From NCBI GenBank assembly GCA_963926475.1, contig CAWUXE010000017.1:1-63315 (forward strand): a stretch of DNA of 63,315 bases. The letters are read 5' to 3'. Every line of letters starts with the position of its first letter. Position 1 is the stretch's first letter. The notes under the pieces were generated by a model, which saw nothing but the letters and a program-made list of their open reading frames with translations, did not search any database and was not told the DNA's origin. Source of the stretch: UBA2040 sp002384725. GTDB lineage: Bacteria > Bacteroidota > Bacteroidia > Flavobacteriales_D > Crocinitomicaceae. Position numbers and translations under genes: made by a program. Of the stretch, positions 7,710 through 16,309 are shown piece after piece.

Positions 7710-7919
7710 TTACGACAACTGCAACTTCAAAGCCTCTAATTCGTCATCCACTAATACTTCCGCTTCAGAACCGTCCAAAGCAGCGTCAATTTCTTGAACA
7801 ACTGAACGTGATTCCTTGCTCCGTCATTTTAATAGGATTCTCCAAAGAATCCAGTATAGAATGTGCTTCTGCTTTACCTATACTAAATAGTGTTTTTAAC
7901 CATTCCCAAATAATATTCT
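7710..7919 (-). pseudogene. pspA: PspA/IM30 (phage-shock protein A) gene with large internal deletion
   Basis: The minus strand begins with the PspA N-terminus (LFSIGKAEAHSILDSLE, then NPIKMTEQGI). Directly after that, in another frame, it continues with the PspA C-terminus (SVVQEIDAALDGSEAEVL, then DELEALKLQLS, TAA at 7710-7712). Intact PspA proteins are about 220-230 residues, so roughly 160-170 codons of the central coiled coil are missing. There is no ATG; a TAG stands just upstream of the first homologous codons. The relic lies behind two genes of the same strand that may once have been its operon. Confidence 0.75.
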
Positions 7920-7932
7920 AACTTTTATTTGA

Positions 7933-8190
7933 TTAGTTCAAACCATTCAATTCTTCGGTAAACTTCACCTGCATGTCATTGATTTTCGCCACAATTGGGT
8001 TGTAATCTTTCTTTGTTTTTGCAGCATGAATTTCTTGCAAAATTTCATCTTGAAAATCGGCTACCTTATCAAATAAAGCTTCGGTTTTCTTTTCTTTTTT
8101 GGGATCCGCTTCTTGAATATGGAAACATTCGTCTACGACATCAAAAACCATATTATTGACGTATTTTTTTAAATTTTTTTTACTTGACAT
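7933..8190 (-). CDS. Conserved hypothetical protein, 85 residues
   Basis: Small soluble, charged, helical protein (MSSKKNLKKYVNNMVFDVVD...) with Lys/Glu-rich middle and no signal peptide or recognised motif. It sits between the SIMPL gene and the pspA remnant on the same strand, only about 15 bp before the remnant. It may have been co-transcribed with pspA. Function unknown. Confidence 0.65.
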   Translation of the reverse strand: MSSKKNLKKYVNNMVFDVVDECFHIQEADPKKEKKTEALFDKVADFQDEILQEIHAAKTKKDYNPIVAKINDMQVKFTEELNGLN

Positions 8191-8234
8191 GTGTTATTGT
8201 TTTATTTCGACTACAAATATAGTTATTCTACATG

Positions 8235-8975
8235 TTAATCAATGTCGTACTTCAAACGAATGGTGACGCTCGCTGTCTTCTTCTTGGAACTCGTATTGAA
8301 ACTTCCACCCCAACTGTAGTCTTCCGAAGAGTTTTGACCGGTTATTTGGAACACCCCCATATCTGCATTTTTCAAATCTCCCAAGCTACTGCCACCATTT
8401 TTAACGATCGTCATCGCACGTTTTTTCGCATCCTTCGTTGCCGACTCTATCATTTTAATTTTCAGTGCCGCGAGTTTCGTGTAATAGTATTCTGGCGAAA
8501 ACGATACCAATTCTATCCCCATGTTTATCAATTCGCTAGCCGATCGAGAAAGCTCTTCCACTTTGTCCACATCGTTACTTTCAATCTTCAATTGCTGATC
8601 TAACACATAACCATTAAAATATGAACTGCGCTGCCCTCCATAATTGTCATACTCGTAGGTAAAGTCTTTACGGATATCAACGGCTTGAAAAATAACCTCC
8701 TTCGCGTTTATACCTTTTGAAGCAAAATATTTAGAAATGCGCTCTCTACCCGCTTTTAAGCCTACCGAAGCTTCTTTCAGGTCCATGCTTTTATTCGAAA
8801 AACTCGCTCGCCAAACAATTAGATCACTTGTGAAATCTTCTGACCCCATTCCTGTCACGCTCACAGCATCCGTTACTTTTCCACGGTTGACATATGCTCT
8901 TGCTAGAAAACCCAAACCAACGACAATGGCAATAGAAACGAGGATTGCAGCGATATTATTTTTTATTATTTCCAT
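8235..8975 (-). CDS. SIMPL domain (DUF541/YggE-like) membrane-anchored periplasmic protein
   Basis: 246 residues. One N-terminal hydrophobic helix (about residues 8-26), then a SIMPL domain with SVTGMGSEDFTSDLIVW at its start, the SPEYYYTKLAALKIKMIE segment and a C-terminal strand SVTIRLKYDID. The family is outer-envelope associated and linked in some bacteria to oxidative-stress or signalling phenotypes; no enzymatic activity is known. Transcribed away from rocD. Confidence 0.82.
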   Translation of the reverse strand: MEIIKNNIAAILVSIAIVVGLGFLARAYVNRGKVTDAVSVTGMGSEDFTSDLIVWRASFSNKSMDLKEASVGLKAGRERISKYFASKGINAKEVIFQAVDIRKDFTYEYDNYGGQRSSYFNGYVLDQQLKIESNDVDKVEELSRSASELINMGIELVSFSPEYYYTKLAALKIKMIESATKDAKKRAMTIVKNGGSSLGDLKNADMGVFQITGQNSSEDYSWGGSFNTSSKKKTASVTIRLKYDID

Positions 8976-9067
8976 TCTTAAAGTACTTTGAAAAATAAAG
9001 ATACGCGTAAATAATTTTCAGTCAACATTTCCTATGAGGAAAAAAAGGAATTATGGGGCAGTTTCGT

Positions 9068-9075
9068 TAATTTTG
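9068..9075 (+). promoter_or_regulatory. Promoter -7 element of rocD (TAATTTTG)
   Basis: TAATTTTG matches TAnnTTTG and lies 55 bp upstream of the rocD ATG. No clean TTTG is seen 19 bases further upstream, so only the -7 box is annotated. Confidence 0.5.
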
Positions 9076-9129
9076 CAGTAATTCAGCCGTAAATCAATAA
9101 ATTAGAAAATCACAATAAAACATTCGAAT

Positions 9130-10410
9130 ATGAATAAGACCATGCAAGAAAAAACTTCACGAGATTATATAGATTTAGAGGACAAACACGGAGCTCACAA
9201 TTATCATCCATTGCCGGTTGTGTTGAGTCGTGGTGAAGGAGTTCATGTGTGGGACGTTGAAGGGAAAAAATATTACGATTTCCTTTCGGCATATTCTGCG
9301 GTAAACCAAGGACATTGTCATCCGAAAATTGTAAATGCAATGATGGAACAAGCGAGTACTTTGAGTTTAACTTCTCGTGCTTTTTACAATGATGCTTTAG
9401 GTCCTTATGAAAAATTCATGACAGAATATTTCGGCTTAGATAAAGTATTGCCGATGAACACAGGTGCTGAAGCAGTCGAAACAGCCATAAAATTGGCAAG
9501 AAAATGGGCTTACGAGAAAAATGGAATTGCAGAAAACGAAGCGGTTATCGTTGTTTGTGAAGGAAATTTTCACGGTAGAACGACCACAATTATCTCGTTC
9601 TCAGATGATGCAAATGCAAAAGACAATTTCGGACCTTTCACTGGCGGTTTTATTTCTATTCCCTACAACGATACAACAGCATTAGAGGAAGTTGCGAAAC
9701 AAAAAAATGTGATCGGGTTTTTAGTAGAACCTATTCAAGGTGAAGCTGGTGTATACACTCCTGATGAAGATTTTATTTCGACAGCACAAGCAATTTGTCA
9801 TGCTAACGGAATGTTATTTATTGCCGACGAAGTACAGACTGGAATTGCGCGAACGGGAAGTTTGTTGGCTGTTTGCGGTAATTGCTCGTGTGAAAACAAA
9901 TGTGAACAACAAGCTACCTATACGAAACCCGATATTTTGATTCTTGGAAAAGCTCTTTCTGGCGGGGCTTATCCCGTATCAGCAGTTTTGGCTGATAACG
10001 ATGTTATGGAAGTAATTAAGCCAGGACAGCACGGGTCAACTTTTGGTGGAAATCCCATTGCAGCAAAGGTGGCAATTGCAGCATTAAGTGTTGTAGACGA
10101 AGAAAACTTAGCTCAAAATGCTCGCAGATTGGGTCAGATTTTCAGAAAAGAAATGAACCGAATCATCTCAGAAACTGATTTAGTACTAACTGTTCGTGGT
10201 AAAGGACTTTTGAATGCGATTATTATAAATGACACAGAGGAAAGTGCTACAGCATGGAATTTATGCGTAGCCATGAAAGACAATGGTTTACTTGCAAAAC
10301 CTACGCATGGTAATATCATTCGTTTTGCGCCGCCCTTGGTGATGACAGAAGCGCAATTGATGGAATGTGTGGCTATCATCGAAAAAACGATAAAAGCGTA
10401 CAAGAAATAA
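9130..10410 (+). CDS. rocD: Ornithine--oxo-acid aminotransferase
   Basis: PLP enzyme converting ornithine and 2-oxoglutarate to glutamate semialdehyde and glutamate, linking arginine and proline metabolism. 426 residues, class-III aminotransferase fold. Visible: MNTGAEAVETAIKLARKWAY (109-128), cofactor Asp in IADEVQTGIARTG (231-243), and the Schiff-base Lys274 in LGKALSGGAYPVS. Between RTG and TKPD is an insertion with four cysteines (249, 252, 254, 258; CGNCSCENKC) that most OATs lack. Start at 9130 or at Met5. Confidence 0.92.
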   Translation: MNKTMQEKTSRDYIDLEDKHGAHNYHPLPVVLSRGEGVHVWDVEGKKYYDFLSAYSAVNQGHCHPKIVNAMMEQASTLSLTSRAFYNDALGPYEKFMTEYFGLDKVLPMNTGAEAVETAIKLARKWAYEKNGIAENEAVIVVCEGNFHGRTTTIISFSDDANAKDNFGPFTGGFISIPYNDTTALEEVAKQKNVIGFLVEPIQGEAGVYTPDEDFISTAQAICHANGMLFIADEVQTGIARTGSLLAVCGNCSCENKCEQQATYTKPDILILGKALSGGAYPVSAVLADNDVMEVIKPGQHGSTFGGNPIAAKVAIAALSVVDEENLAQNARRLGQIFRKEMNRIISETDLVLTVRGKGLLNAIIINDTEESATAWNLCVAMKDNGLLAKPTHGNIIRFAPPLVMTEAQLMECVAIIEKTIKAYKK

Positions 10411-10448
10411 TTATCGCAACAAAAAGGCATCTGTGATGTTTTAAGTTT

Positions 10449-10898
10449 ATGAGCGAAAAAGAATTTATAAATCCCATTGACCCGGATAAAATCACGGAGA
10501 ATCCCGGAACATTACCGTATGCCCATCACACAGGTTCTGCCATGGTGAAACCAGAAGATAGAGGAAAACTGAAAGGTCTTGCTTTGTCCGCCATGGAACA
10601 CCAAACAGACATGCAAATGGATCAGATATACGAGCAAATGAAACTGCTTTCTGACCAGGCGAATAGACTCCAAGATAGAAAACGAATATCGGAATACATT
10701 TATCAGGCTGAAATGCGTTTTCAACCACTCATCAATCACACTTATTATTTGTACGAAAAAGAGAATGGTTTGTATTTTCTTTCTTTAATAGGACCTAATG
10801 ATTGGGGACGAAGCGGTGAAAAATTCAATTATATTGCGACAACCAAATTATTGGCCGACCATACGTGGGATGTTCTAGACAAATCGCAAGAATTATAA
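10449..10898 (+). CDS. DUF2452 domain protein
   Basis: 149 residues, soluble. It has the DUF2452 pattern: an N-terminal INPIDPDKITENPGTLPYAH, helical centre MDQIYEQMKLLSDQANRLQ, and a C-terminal half with LSLIGPNDWG. Family function is unknown although some members are labelled GTP-binding without support. It follows rocD by 38 bp and precedes the peroxidase gene by one base, suggesting a shared transcript. Confidence 0.8.
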   Translation: MSEKEFINPIDPDKITENPGTLPYAHHTGSAMVKPEDRGKLKGLALSAMEHQTDMQMDQIYEQMKLLSDQANRLQDRKRISEYIYQAEMRFQPLINHTYYLYEKENGLYFLSLIGPNDWGRSGEKFNYIATTKLLADHTWDVLDKSQEL

Positions 10899-10899
10899 A

Positions 10900-11883
10900 A
10901 TGAATCAGAAGCAATCGATATCGATATGGTTGTGTTTCGGTCCTATTCTATTCTTACTTTTTTATTGTAAATCAGATACCGATACTGTATCGCTTCTTGG
11001 TCCGATTTCTGTTCCAAAAGACAATCTGCAGACTGTTGAAAAAATTAAATTTGGAAAGCAGCTTTTCTTTGACAAACGACTTTCACAAGATAATTCAGTC
11101 TCTTGCGCAACCTGTCACGTTCCTGAATTGGCTTTTACGGATGGAAAAAAGCTGAGTGTTGGCATTCACAACCGACTGGCGATGCGAAATGCTCCAACTT
11201 TGCTAAATGTGGCTTACCAAAAAACCTTGATGTTTGATGGAGAGGTTCCAAATCTTGAAATGCAGGTACTCGTCCCTTTAAAAGATTCCGCTGAAATGGG
11301 CAATCAAATGAAGGAGTTGATTCAAAAATTACGCGCCATTCCTAAATACCAAAATCAAGCTCAGAAAATTTTTAAAAGAGATTTTGATGCTTATGTTCTA
11401 ACTAGAGCCTTGGCTTCCTTCCAAAGATATATCCTTTCTGATGACTCCCCGTTCGATTCCTATTTCAATGGGAACAAAAACAGCATTTCAAAAAGTGCCG
11501 AACGGGGTTGGATATTATTTTCAGAAAAAATGTATTGTACAAAATGTCACGTCCCTCCGCATTTTACAAATTTCACTACTGAAAACAATGGCTTGTACGC
11601 CACATATGAAGACAAATTCGATAAAGGAAGATTCCGAATTAATGAAGATTCCAGTGAGATTGGTTCATTTAAAGTTCCGGTACTAAGAAATATTTCTCAA
11701 ACTGCGCCATACATGCACGATGGATCTATTTCCAATCTAACAAAAGTACTTGACCATTATTCCAAAGGTGGAAAGGGTCATTTCAACCAATCAAAAATTA
11801 TCGCTCCTTTTACTTTGTCGAACCAAGAAAAGATTGATTTACTTGAGTTTTTCAAGTCGCTTTCGGGCACTGTTAAAGATTAG
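10900..11883 (+). CDS. Di-haem cytochrome c peroxidase (CcpA/MauG family), lipoprotein
   Basis: 327 residues. Signal ends LLFYC (Cys23), a lipobox, so the enzyme is probably lipid-anchored on the periplasmic side. Two haem c sites: CATCH (Cys69, Cys72, His73) and CTKCH (Cys213, Cys216, His217). YMHDGSISNL near residue 280 matches the distal-ligand region of the family. It would reduce H2O2 using electrons from a small cytochrome. It could also be a MauG-like enzyme of other function. It begins one base after the DUF2452 gene stops. Confidence 0.9.
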   Translation: MNQKQSISIWLCFGPILFLLFYCKSDTDTVSLLGPISVPKDNLQTVEKIKFGKQLFFDKRLSQDNSVSCATCHVPELAFTDGKKLSVGIHNRLAMRNAPTLLNVAYQKTLMFDGEVPNLEMQVLVPLKDSAEMGNQMKELIQKLRAIPKYQNQAQKIFKRDFDAYVLTRALASFQRYILSDDSPFDSYFNGNKNSISKSAERGWILFSEKMYCTKCHVPPHFTNFTTENNGLYATYEDKFDKGRFRINEDSSEIGSFKVPVLRNISQTAPYMHDGSISNLTKVLDHYSKGGKGHFNQSKIIAPFTLSNQEKIDLLEFFKSLSGTVKD

Positions 11884-11901
11884 AATTACTAAATTAGATT
11901 T

Positions 11902-12591
11902 ATGAAAATAGGAATTTTACTTTCAGGTTGCGGAGTAAATGATGGCGCCGAAATACAAGAAGCCGTTTTGTCCATGTTGGCTATTCAGGAATTAGGTGCG
12001 ACTTAAGTGTGCATTTCAGTAAATGAAAATCAGCATCATGTCATCAACCATCTTACCGGTAAAGAAATGAATGAAACCCGAAACATAATTATCGAAGCAG
12101 GACGAATAGCTCGAGGAGCGGTTTTAGATATTAACTCACAAGAAAGTCTAGATGTTGATGCTTTGGTTATACCTGGAGGTTTTGGAAGCGCTAAAAACTT
12201 AACTAACTGGGCGTTTGAGGGTCCAGATGGATCAATTTCTGCATCCGTTAAAACATTTCTTTTGAAATTAAGATCGGCAAACAAGCCAATCGCCGCATTA
12301 TGTGTGAGTCCAATTGTATTGGCAAAAGCTTTTGAAGGGTCCGAATATCATTTAAACATGACCATAGGTTCAGATAAAGGGGCCAGTCCTTAAGACATCG
12401 ATGCGTTTTCTCAAGGATTACAAAAAACTGGCGCAACGTCAGAAATGAAATCGATACATGAAATTTTGGTTGACAAAAAGAACAAGATAGTGACGGCGCT
12501 CTGCTATTCGATGGACGTTTCAATACTAGAAATTCGAAATAACATTCACCAAGCGATTTCTGCCGAAATCGAACTTTCCAACAACGATTAG
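11902..12591 (+). pseudogene. elbB: elbB, DJ-1/PfpI-type glyoxalase, with two in-frame stop codons
   Basis: The frame from ATG 11902 to TAG 12589-12591 (229 codons) matches ElbB over its whole length: MKIGILLSGCGVNDGAEIQE, VINHLTGKEMNETRNI, DALVIPGGFGSAKNL, DKKNKIVTA. It is interrupted only by TAA at 12004-12006 (codon 35) and TAA at 12391-12393 (codon 164). There is no frameshift, so loss looks recent. A 128-codon internal product is unlikely to work because it lacks both ends of the fold. ElbB family members have glyoxalase III activity and were linked to isoprenoid synthesis in E. coli. Confidence 0.85.
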
Positions 12592-12677
12592 TAAACATCA
12601 TCAATTTACGCACATTGAATTCCCGTAAACTGTTAATAAAAACAAGGATTTATTACCATTTAAACAACTAGAACTCG

Positions 12678-12685
12678 TAATTTTG
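12678..12685 (+). promoter_or_regulatory. Promoter -7 element of pckA (TAATTTTG)
   Basis: TAATTTTG at 12678-12685, 34 bp before the pckA start, fits the Bacteroidota -7 consensus. The stretch before it is AT-rich; no clear -33 TTTG at 19-bp spacing. Confidence 0.5.
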
Positions 12686-12719
12686 TGCGACCAAATAGCT
12701 AAGAGCGAAAAAAATACAT

Positions 12720-14333
12720 ATGGAAGTATATGGTAAAAAAAGCAAAAATGCCGACCTTGATAAATTATTAGGTTTAACAAAATTAGGTTCTCAGTTTTGG
12801 AATATGTCTCCGGCAGAGTTGGTTGAAGATTCAATCATTCTTGGAGAGGGTATGTTATCTGATACGGGAGCTATCGCCATTGAAACTGGCGAATTCACGG
12901 GTCGATCTCCAAAAGATAGATTCGTTGTTTGTGATGAGAAAACAGAAAATTCAGTATGGTGGGGCGATATCAATATCAAGTTTACACCAGAAAAATTTGA
13001 TGCTCTTTATGACAAAATGAAATTACACCTTCAGGAAAAGGATGTGTACGTGCGAGATTCATATGCATGTGCTGATCCGAAATTCAAATTAAATATTCGT
13101 GTGATTACGGAAACACCTTGGGCAAATCAATTTGCTTATAATATGTTTTTACGCCCAACTGAAGCTGAAATTGAAGATTTCGCTCCAGACTGGAATATCG
13201 TTTGCGCCCCTGATTTTCAAGCAGATCCGATTGTTGATGGAACACGTCAACCGAATTTTGCGATATTGAACTTCACGAAGAAGATGATCATAATTGGTGG
13301 AACAGGATACACAGGCGAAATTAAAAAAGGAATCTTCTCTGTATTGAATTATGTTCTACCACATGAGAAAAATGTTCTTTCAATGCACTGTTCAGCGAAC
13401 ATTGGCAACGAAGACAATGATACAGCTATCTTCTTTGGTTTGTCTGGTACGGGAAAAACGACTTTGTCTTCTGATGAGAATCGTCGTTTGATTGGTGATG
13501 ATGAGCACGGATGGACAGGAAACTCTGTTTTCAACTTTGAAGGTGGATGCTACGCGAAAACAATTGATTTGTCTCGTGATAAAGAACCTCAAATTTGGGA
13601 TGCGATTAAATTCGGTGCCATTCTTGAAAATATTCAATTCAAAGGTGATTCTTCGGAAGTAGATTACACAGATAACTCAATTACTGAGAATACACGTGTA
13701 TCGTACCCGATTCATTTCATCAACAATATTGCAGTGCCATCTGTCGGAACAGCACCAAAAAACATTTTCTTCTTAACAGCAGATGCATTTGGTGTTTTAC
13801 CTCCAATTTCAAAGCTTACGAAAGAACAAGCAATGTATCATTTCATGTCAGGTTACACAGCGAAAGTTGCTGGAACTGAAATGGGTGTTACAGAGCCAAC
13901 AACAACTTTTTCAGCATGTTTCGGAGCTGCGTTTTTACCTTTACACCCAGCGAAATACGCTGAATTGTTAGGTGAAAAATTAGACGGAACGGATGTTAAT
14001 ATATGGTTAATCAACACAGGTTGGACAGGCGGATCTTACGGAGTTGGAAGCAGAATGAAACTGTCTTACACTCGTGCTATGATTACAGCAGCTTTGACAG
14101 GTAAACTAGACAATGTTGAGTACCAAACAATGCCGATATTCGAATTAGGAATTCCCAAAGAATGTGAAAACGTTCCTGGTGAATTATTGAATCCTCGTGA
14201 TACATGGGCTGACAAATCGGCGTATGACGAAACGGCAAATAATTTGGCCGGTAAATTCATTACCAACTTTGAGAAATACACAGCTGAAACAAGTGATGCT
14301 ATTAAGGCAGCAGCGCCAAAAGTAATGGCGTAG
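12720..14333 (+). CDS. pckA: Phosphoenolpyruvate carboxykinase (ATP)
   Basis: Converts oxaloacetate and ATP to phosphoenolpyruvate, the entry step of gluconeogenesis. 537 residues, the usual length. P-loop FFGLSGTGKTTLS (238-250), the metal/oxaloacetate region RLIGDDEHGW (256-265), and TGRSPKDRFVV (60-70) for substrate binding. Own promoter before it and a strong terminator after it, so it is a single-gene unit. Confidence 0.95.
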   Translation: MEVYGKKSKNADLDKLLGLTKLGSQFWNMSPAELVEDSIILGEGMLSDTGAIAIETGEFTGRSPKDRFVVCDEKTENSVWWGDINIKFTPEKFDALYDKMKLHLQEKDVYVRDSYACADPKFKLNIRVITETPWANQFAYNMFLRPTEAEIEDFAPDWNIVCAPDFQADPIVDGTRQPNFAILNFTKKMIIIGGTGYTGEIKKGIFSVLNYVLPHEKNVLSMHCSANIGNEDNDTAIFFGLSGTGKTTLSSDENRRLIGDDEHGWTGNSVFNFEGGCYAKTIDLSRDKEPQIWDAIKFGAILENIQFKGDSSEVDYTDNSITENTRVSYPIHFINNIAVPSVGTAPKNIFFLTADAFGVLPPISKLTKEQAMYHFMSGYTAKVAGTEMGVTEPTTTFSACFGAAFLPLHPAKYAELLGEKLDGTDVNIWLINTGWTGGSYGVGSRMKLSYTRAMITAALTGKLDNVEYQTMPIFELGIPKECENVPGELLNPRDTWADKSAYDETANNLAGKFITNFEKYTAETSDAIKAAAPKVMA

Positions 14334-14350
14334 TAAGCTACAAAAAACAT

Positions 14351-14386
14351 AAAAAAGCCAGTCGCTCTTGTGAACTGGCTTTTTTA
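14351..14386 (+). terminator. Intrinsic terminator of pckA
   Basis: AAAAAAGCCAGT and ACTGGCTTTTTT form a perfect 12-bp stem with an 11-nt loop, 17 bp after the pckA stop. Confidence 0.88.
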
Positions 14387-14413
14387 TGAAGTATAGTTTT
14401 TCAATTTTAATTT

Positions 14414-14593
14414 CTACATCTTTTTCAACCTTTCATTAAGAGTGCAAAGTCCCAAGACGGTTGTTGAGTTCTTCATATCACCCTTTTTATATTCACTCAT
14501 CAATTGATCAACCTTCTTGTTTTTGATGAATGAATCTTGACTGAAATCGACCTCCATTAGATGTTGCAATGATTCTTTTAACGCAACGAAAGA
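14414..14593 (-). pseudogene. C-terminal gene fragment, family uncertain
   Basis: Directly after the stop codon of the SRPBCC gene the minus strand stays open for about 59 codons to TAG 14414-14416. It contains SFIKNKKVDQLMSEYKKGD and ends TLNERLKKM. There is no start codon. The helical C-terminus faintly recalls glutamine-dependent asparagine synthetases, but this is not certain. It looks like the tail of a gene fused to its neighbour by deletion. Confidence 0.4.
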
Positions 14594-15070
14594 TTAATTT
14601 TCTGTTGAAGATTTACCAAATTCCTTTTCCATCGCCTTAAACCTGAAATTAAATATACTCTTCAGTTGTTTTTTTATCAGGATTGAATTTGCGATAGCGC
14701 CAATAAAACCAAAAGGAGGAACATAGGTAATAATATCAGACATCACTACTTCCCCATTCTCTTCTCGAATAAAATGTTCGTGATGCCACACCTTGTATGG
14801 TCCAACTCGCTGTTCATCCACAAAATATTTTCCCTCTTCGACTTGCGTAATTTCTGTAACCCATGTCATTTTGATACCCAATAAGGGACTTACTTTATAG
14901 GCAATGATCATTCCAGGATACATGTCGTCTGGAACGTCTTTTGTAATCACGTCAAATCCCATATGTTCAGGAGTAATTTTCTTAAGATTTTTTGGTGAAC
15001 GTATAAAATCCCATACTTGTTCCATTGTAGCAGGTATTCTTTGTTCTGTCTTGATTTGGTAAAAAGCCAT
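14594..15070 (-). CDS. SRPBCC-fold ligand-binding protein
   Basis: 158 residues, cytoplasmic. Begins with the family pattern QRIPATMEQVWDFIRSPKNL and continues with PGMIIAYKVSPLLGIKMTW and WHHEHFIREENG, matching Bacteroidota SRPBCC/START-like proteins that bind hydrophobic ligands. Ligand unknown. It is the last gene of a minus-strand group with tspO and an SDR (gaps 18 and 1 bp), so it probably acts with them. Confidence 0.8.
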   Translation of the reverse strand: MAFYQIKTEQRIPATMEQVWDFIRSPKNLKKITPEHMGFDVITKDVPDDMYPGMIIAYKVSPLLGIKMTWVTEITQVEEGKYFVDEQRVGPYKVWHHEHFIREENGEVVMSDIITYVPPFGFIGAIANSILIKKQLKSIFNFRFKAMEKEFGKSSTEN

Positions 15071-15088
15071 TAGGTAAATTTTAAAAGG

Positions 15089-15562
15089 TTAATTCAAGTA
15101 AAAAATTGAACAATTCAAAATAAAAGCGAAAGTCACCCAAAGCAAGTATGGAATTTGCAACAAACCAATTAATTTATTGAACTTGACTAGTCCTATTATC
15201 ATCGCAAGAATAAAGAACCATAAAACGAGCATTTCAAGCGCAGCAAGATCAATCCTTTGAAATTTGAAGAACAAAAAGCTCCAAAAAATATTCAAAACTA
15301 ATTGAACGATAAAAATCAGAGCATACTTTTTTTTTCGGGATGACTTTGGTAAACGAATTATCGCAAATAGGGCAAACCCCATTAAAAAGTAGAGAAAAGT
15401 CCAAACTGGACCAAACAAATAATTTGGAGGGTTGAAACTTGGTTTATTTATCGTAGTGTACCAACCATCAATACTTGTGGCTGTCGCAAATCCGCCTAAG
15501 CCACCTGCACCCAAAGTAATGAGAATACACAAAATTAGTAAACCTATTTCCCTTATTTTCAC
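15089..15562 (-). CDS. tspO: TspO/MBR family membrane protein
   Basis: 157 residues with five hydrophobic helices, the TspO topology. Conserved WYTTINKPSFNPPNYLFGPVW (residues 33-53) contains the family's W-Y..L.KP...PP...F..VW pattern. TspO proteins bind porphyrins and other hydrophobic ligands and affect stress responses. Located between an SDR gene (stop overlaps the spacing by one base) and an SRPBCC gene. Confidence 0.9.
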   Translation of the reverse strand: MKIREIGLLILCILITLGAGGLGGFATATSIDGWYTTINKPSFNPPNYLFGPVWTFLYFLMGFALFAIIRLPKSSRKKKYALIFIVQLVLNIFWSFLFFKFQRIDLAALEMLVLWFFILAMIIGLVKFNKLIGLLQIPYLLWVTFAFILNCSIFYLN

Positions 15563-15563
15563 G

Positions 15564-16268
15564 TTAATTGGTTTTCAGTTGAGACATGCCACCATCCACA
15601 TGCATGATTTGACCTGTTATCCAACTGGCTTTTTCCGACAATAGAAATTCTGCCATATTTGCTAAGTCGTCGGCGTGACCAATTTTATTCAAAGGATGTC
15701 TTGCCGCGTTTGCCTTTCTCTTTTCCTCTGAATTTAATAATTTATTAGCCAACGGAGTTTCAGTTAATGATGGCGCAATAGCATTCACCCTAATTTTCGG
15801 AGCAAATTCTGCCGCCAATGCCTTGGTCAAACCCTCAATTGCTCCTTTACTTGCGCTAACTTTACTATGAAATGAGAATCCCGACTGAACGGCAACCGTA
15901 GAAAAGAAAATAATACTTGGGGCTTCAGATTTGATTAATTTGGAATGGATGGATTGCAAGCAATTAATTGCTCCAACAACTTGAAGATTGAAATCTTCTA
16001 AAAAACTTTCCGGAGAGATTCTTAAAAATGGTTTTAAATCAATAGCACCAGGACAATAAACAAATCCATCAATTTTCTCCGGTAATACAATGTTTTCAGG
16101 AAATGTATCATGAACATCATATTGAAAATACTCCACCCCGCTCACCTTTTCTAGATTTTCACCTAGATGATAGCTGGAGAAAACTTTGTTTGTTGGATTC
16201 TGAGCCAATTTATTGACCAATGCTTGACCTATTCCAGAAGATCCGCCGATTATTAAATAATTTGCCAT
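15564..16268 (-). CDS. SDR family protein lacking the catalytic tyrosine
   Basis: 234 residues, Rossmann motif GGSSGIG (8-14). The active-site Ser123 (FFSTVAVQ) and Lys141 are present, but the YxxxK motif reads VSASK (137-141), so Val replaces the catalytic Tyr. The C-terminal VDGGMS and SWITGQI motifs are normal. As far as I recall, close Bacteroidota relatives share FHSxVSASK, which would make this a subfamily trait rather than local decay. NAD(P) may bind, but a classical dehydrogenase step is doubtful. First gene of the SDR-tspO-SRPBCC group. Confidence 0.85.
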   Translation of the reverse strand: MANYLIIGGSSGIGQALVNKLAQNPTNKVFSSYHLGENLEKVSGVEYFQYDVHDTFPENIVLPEKIDGFVYCPGAIDLKPFLRISPESFLEDFNLQVVGAINCLQSIHSKLIKSEAPSIIFFSTVAVQSGFSFHSKVSASKGAIEGLTKALAAEFAPKIRVNAIAPSLTETPLANKLLNSEEKRKANAARHPLNKIGHADDLANMAEFLLSEKASWITGQIMHVDGGMSQLKTN

Positions 16269-16309
16269 ATATCACTAACAACAAACTGAAGCAAAAGTTC
16301 TATTCAAAA

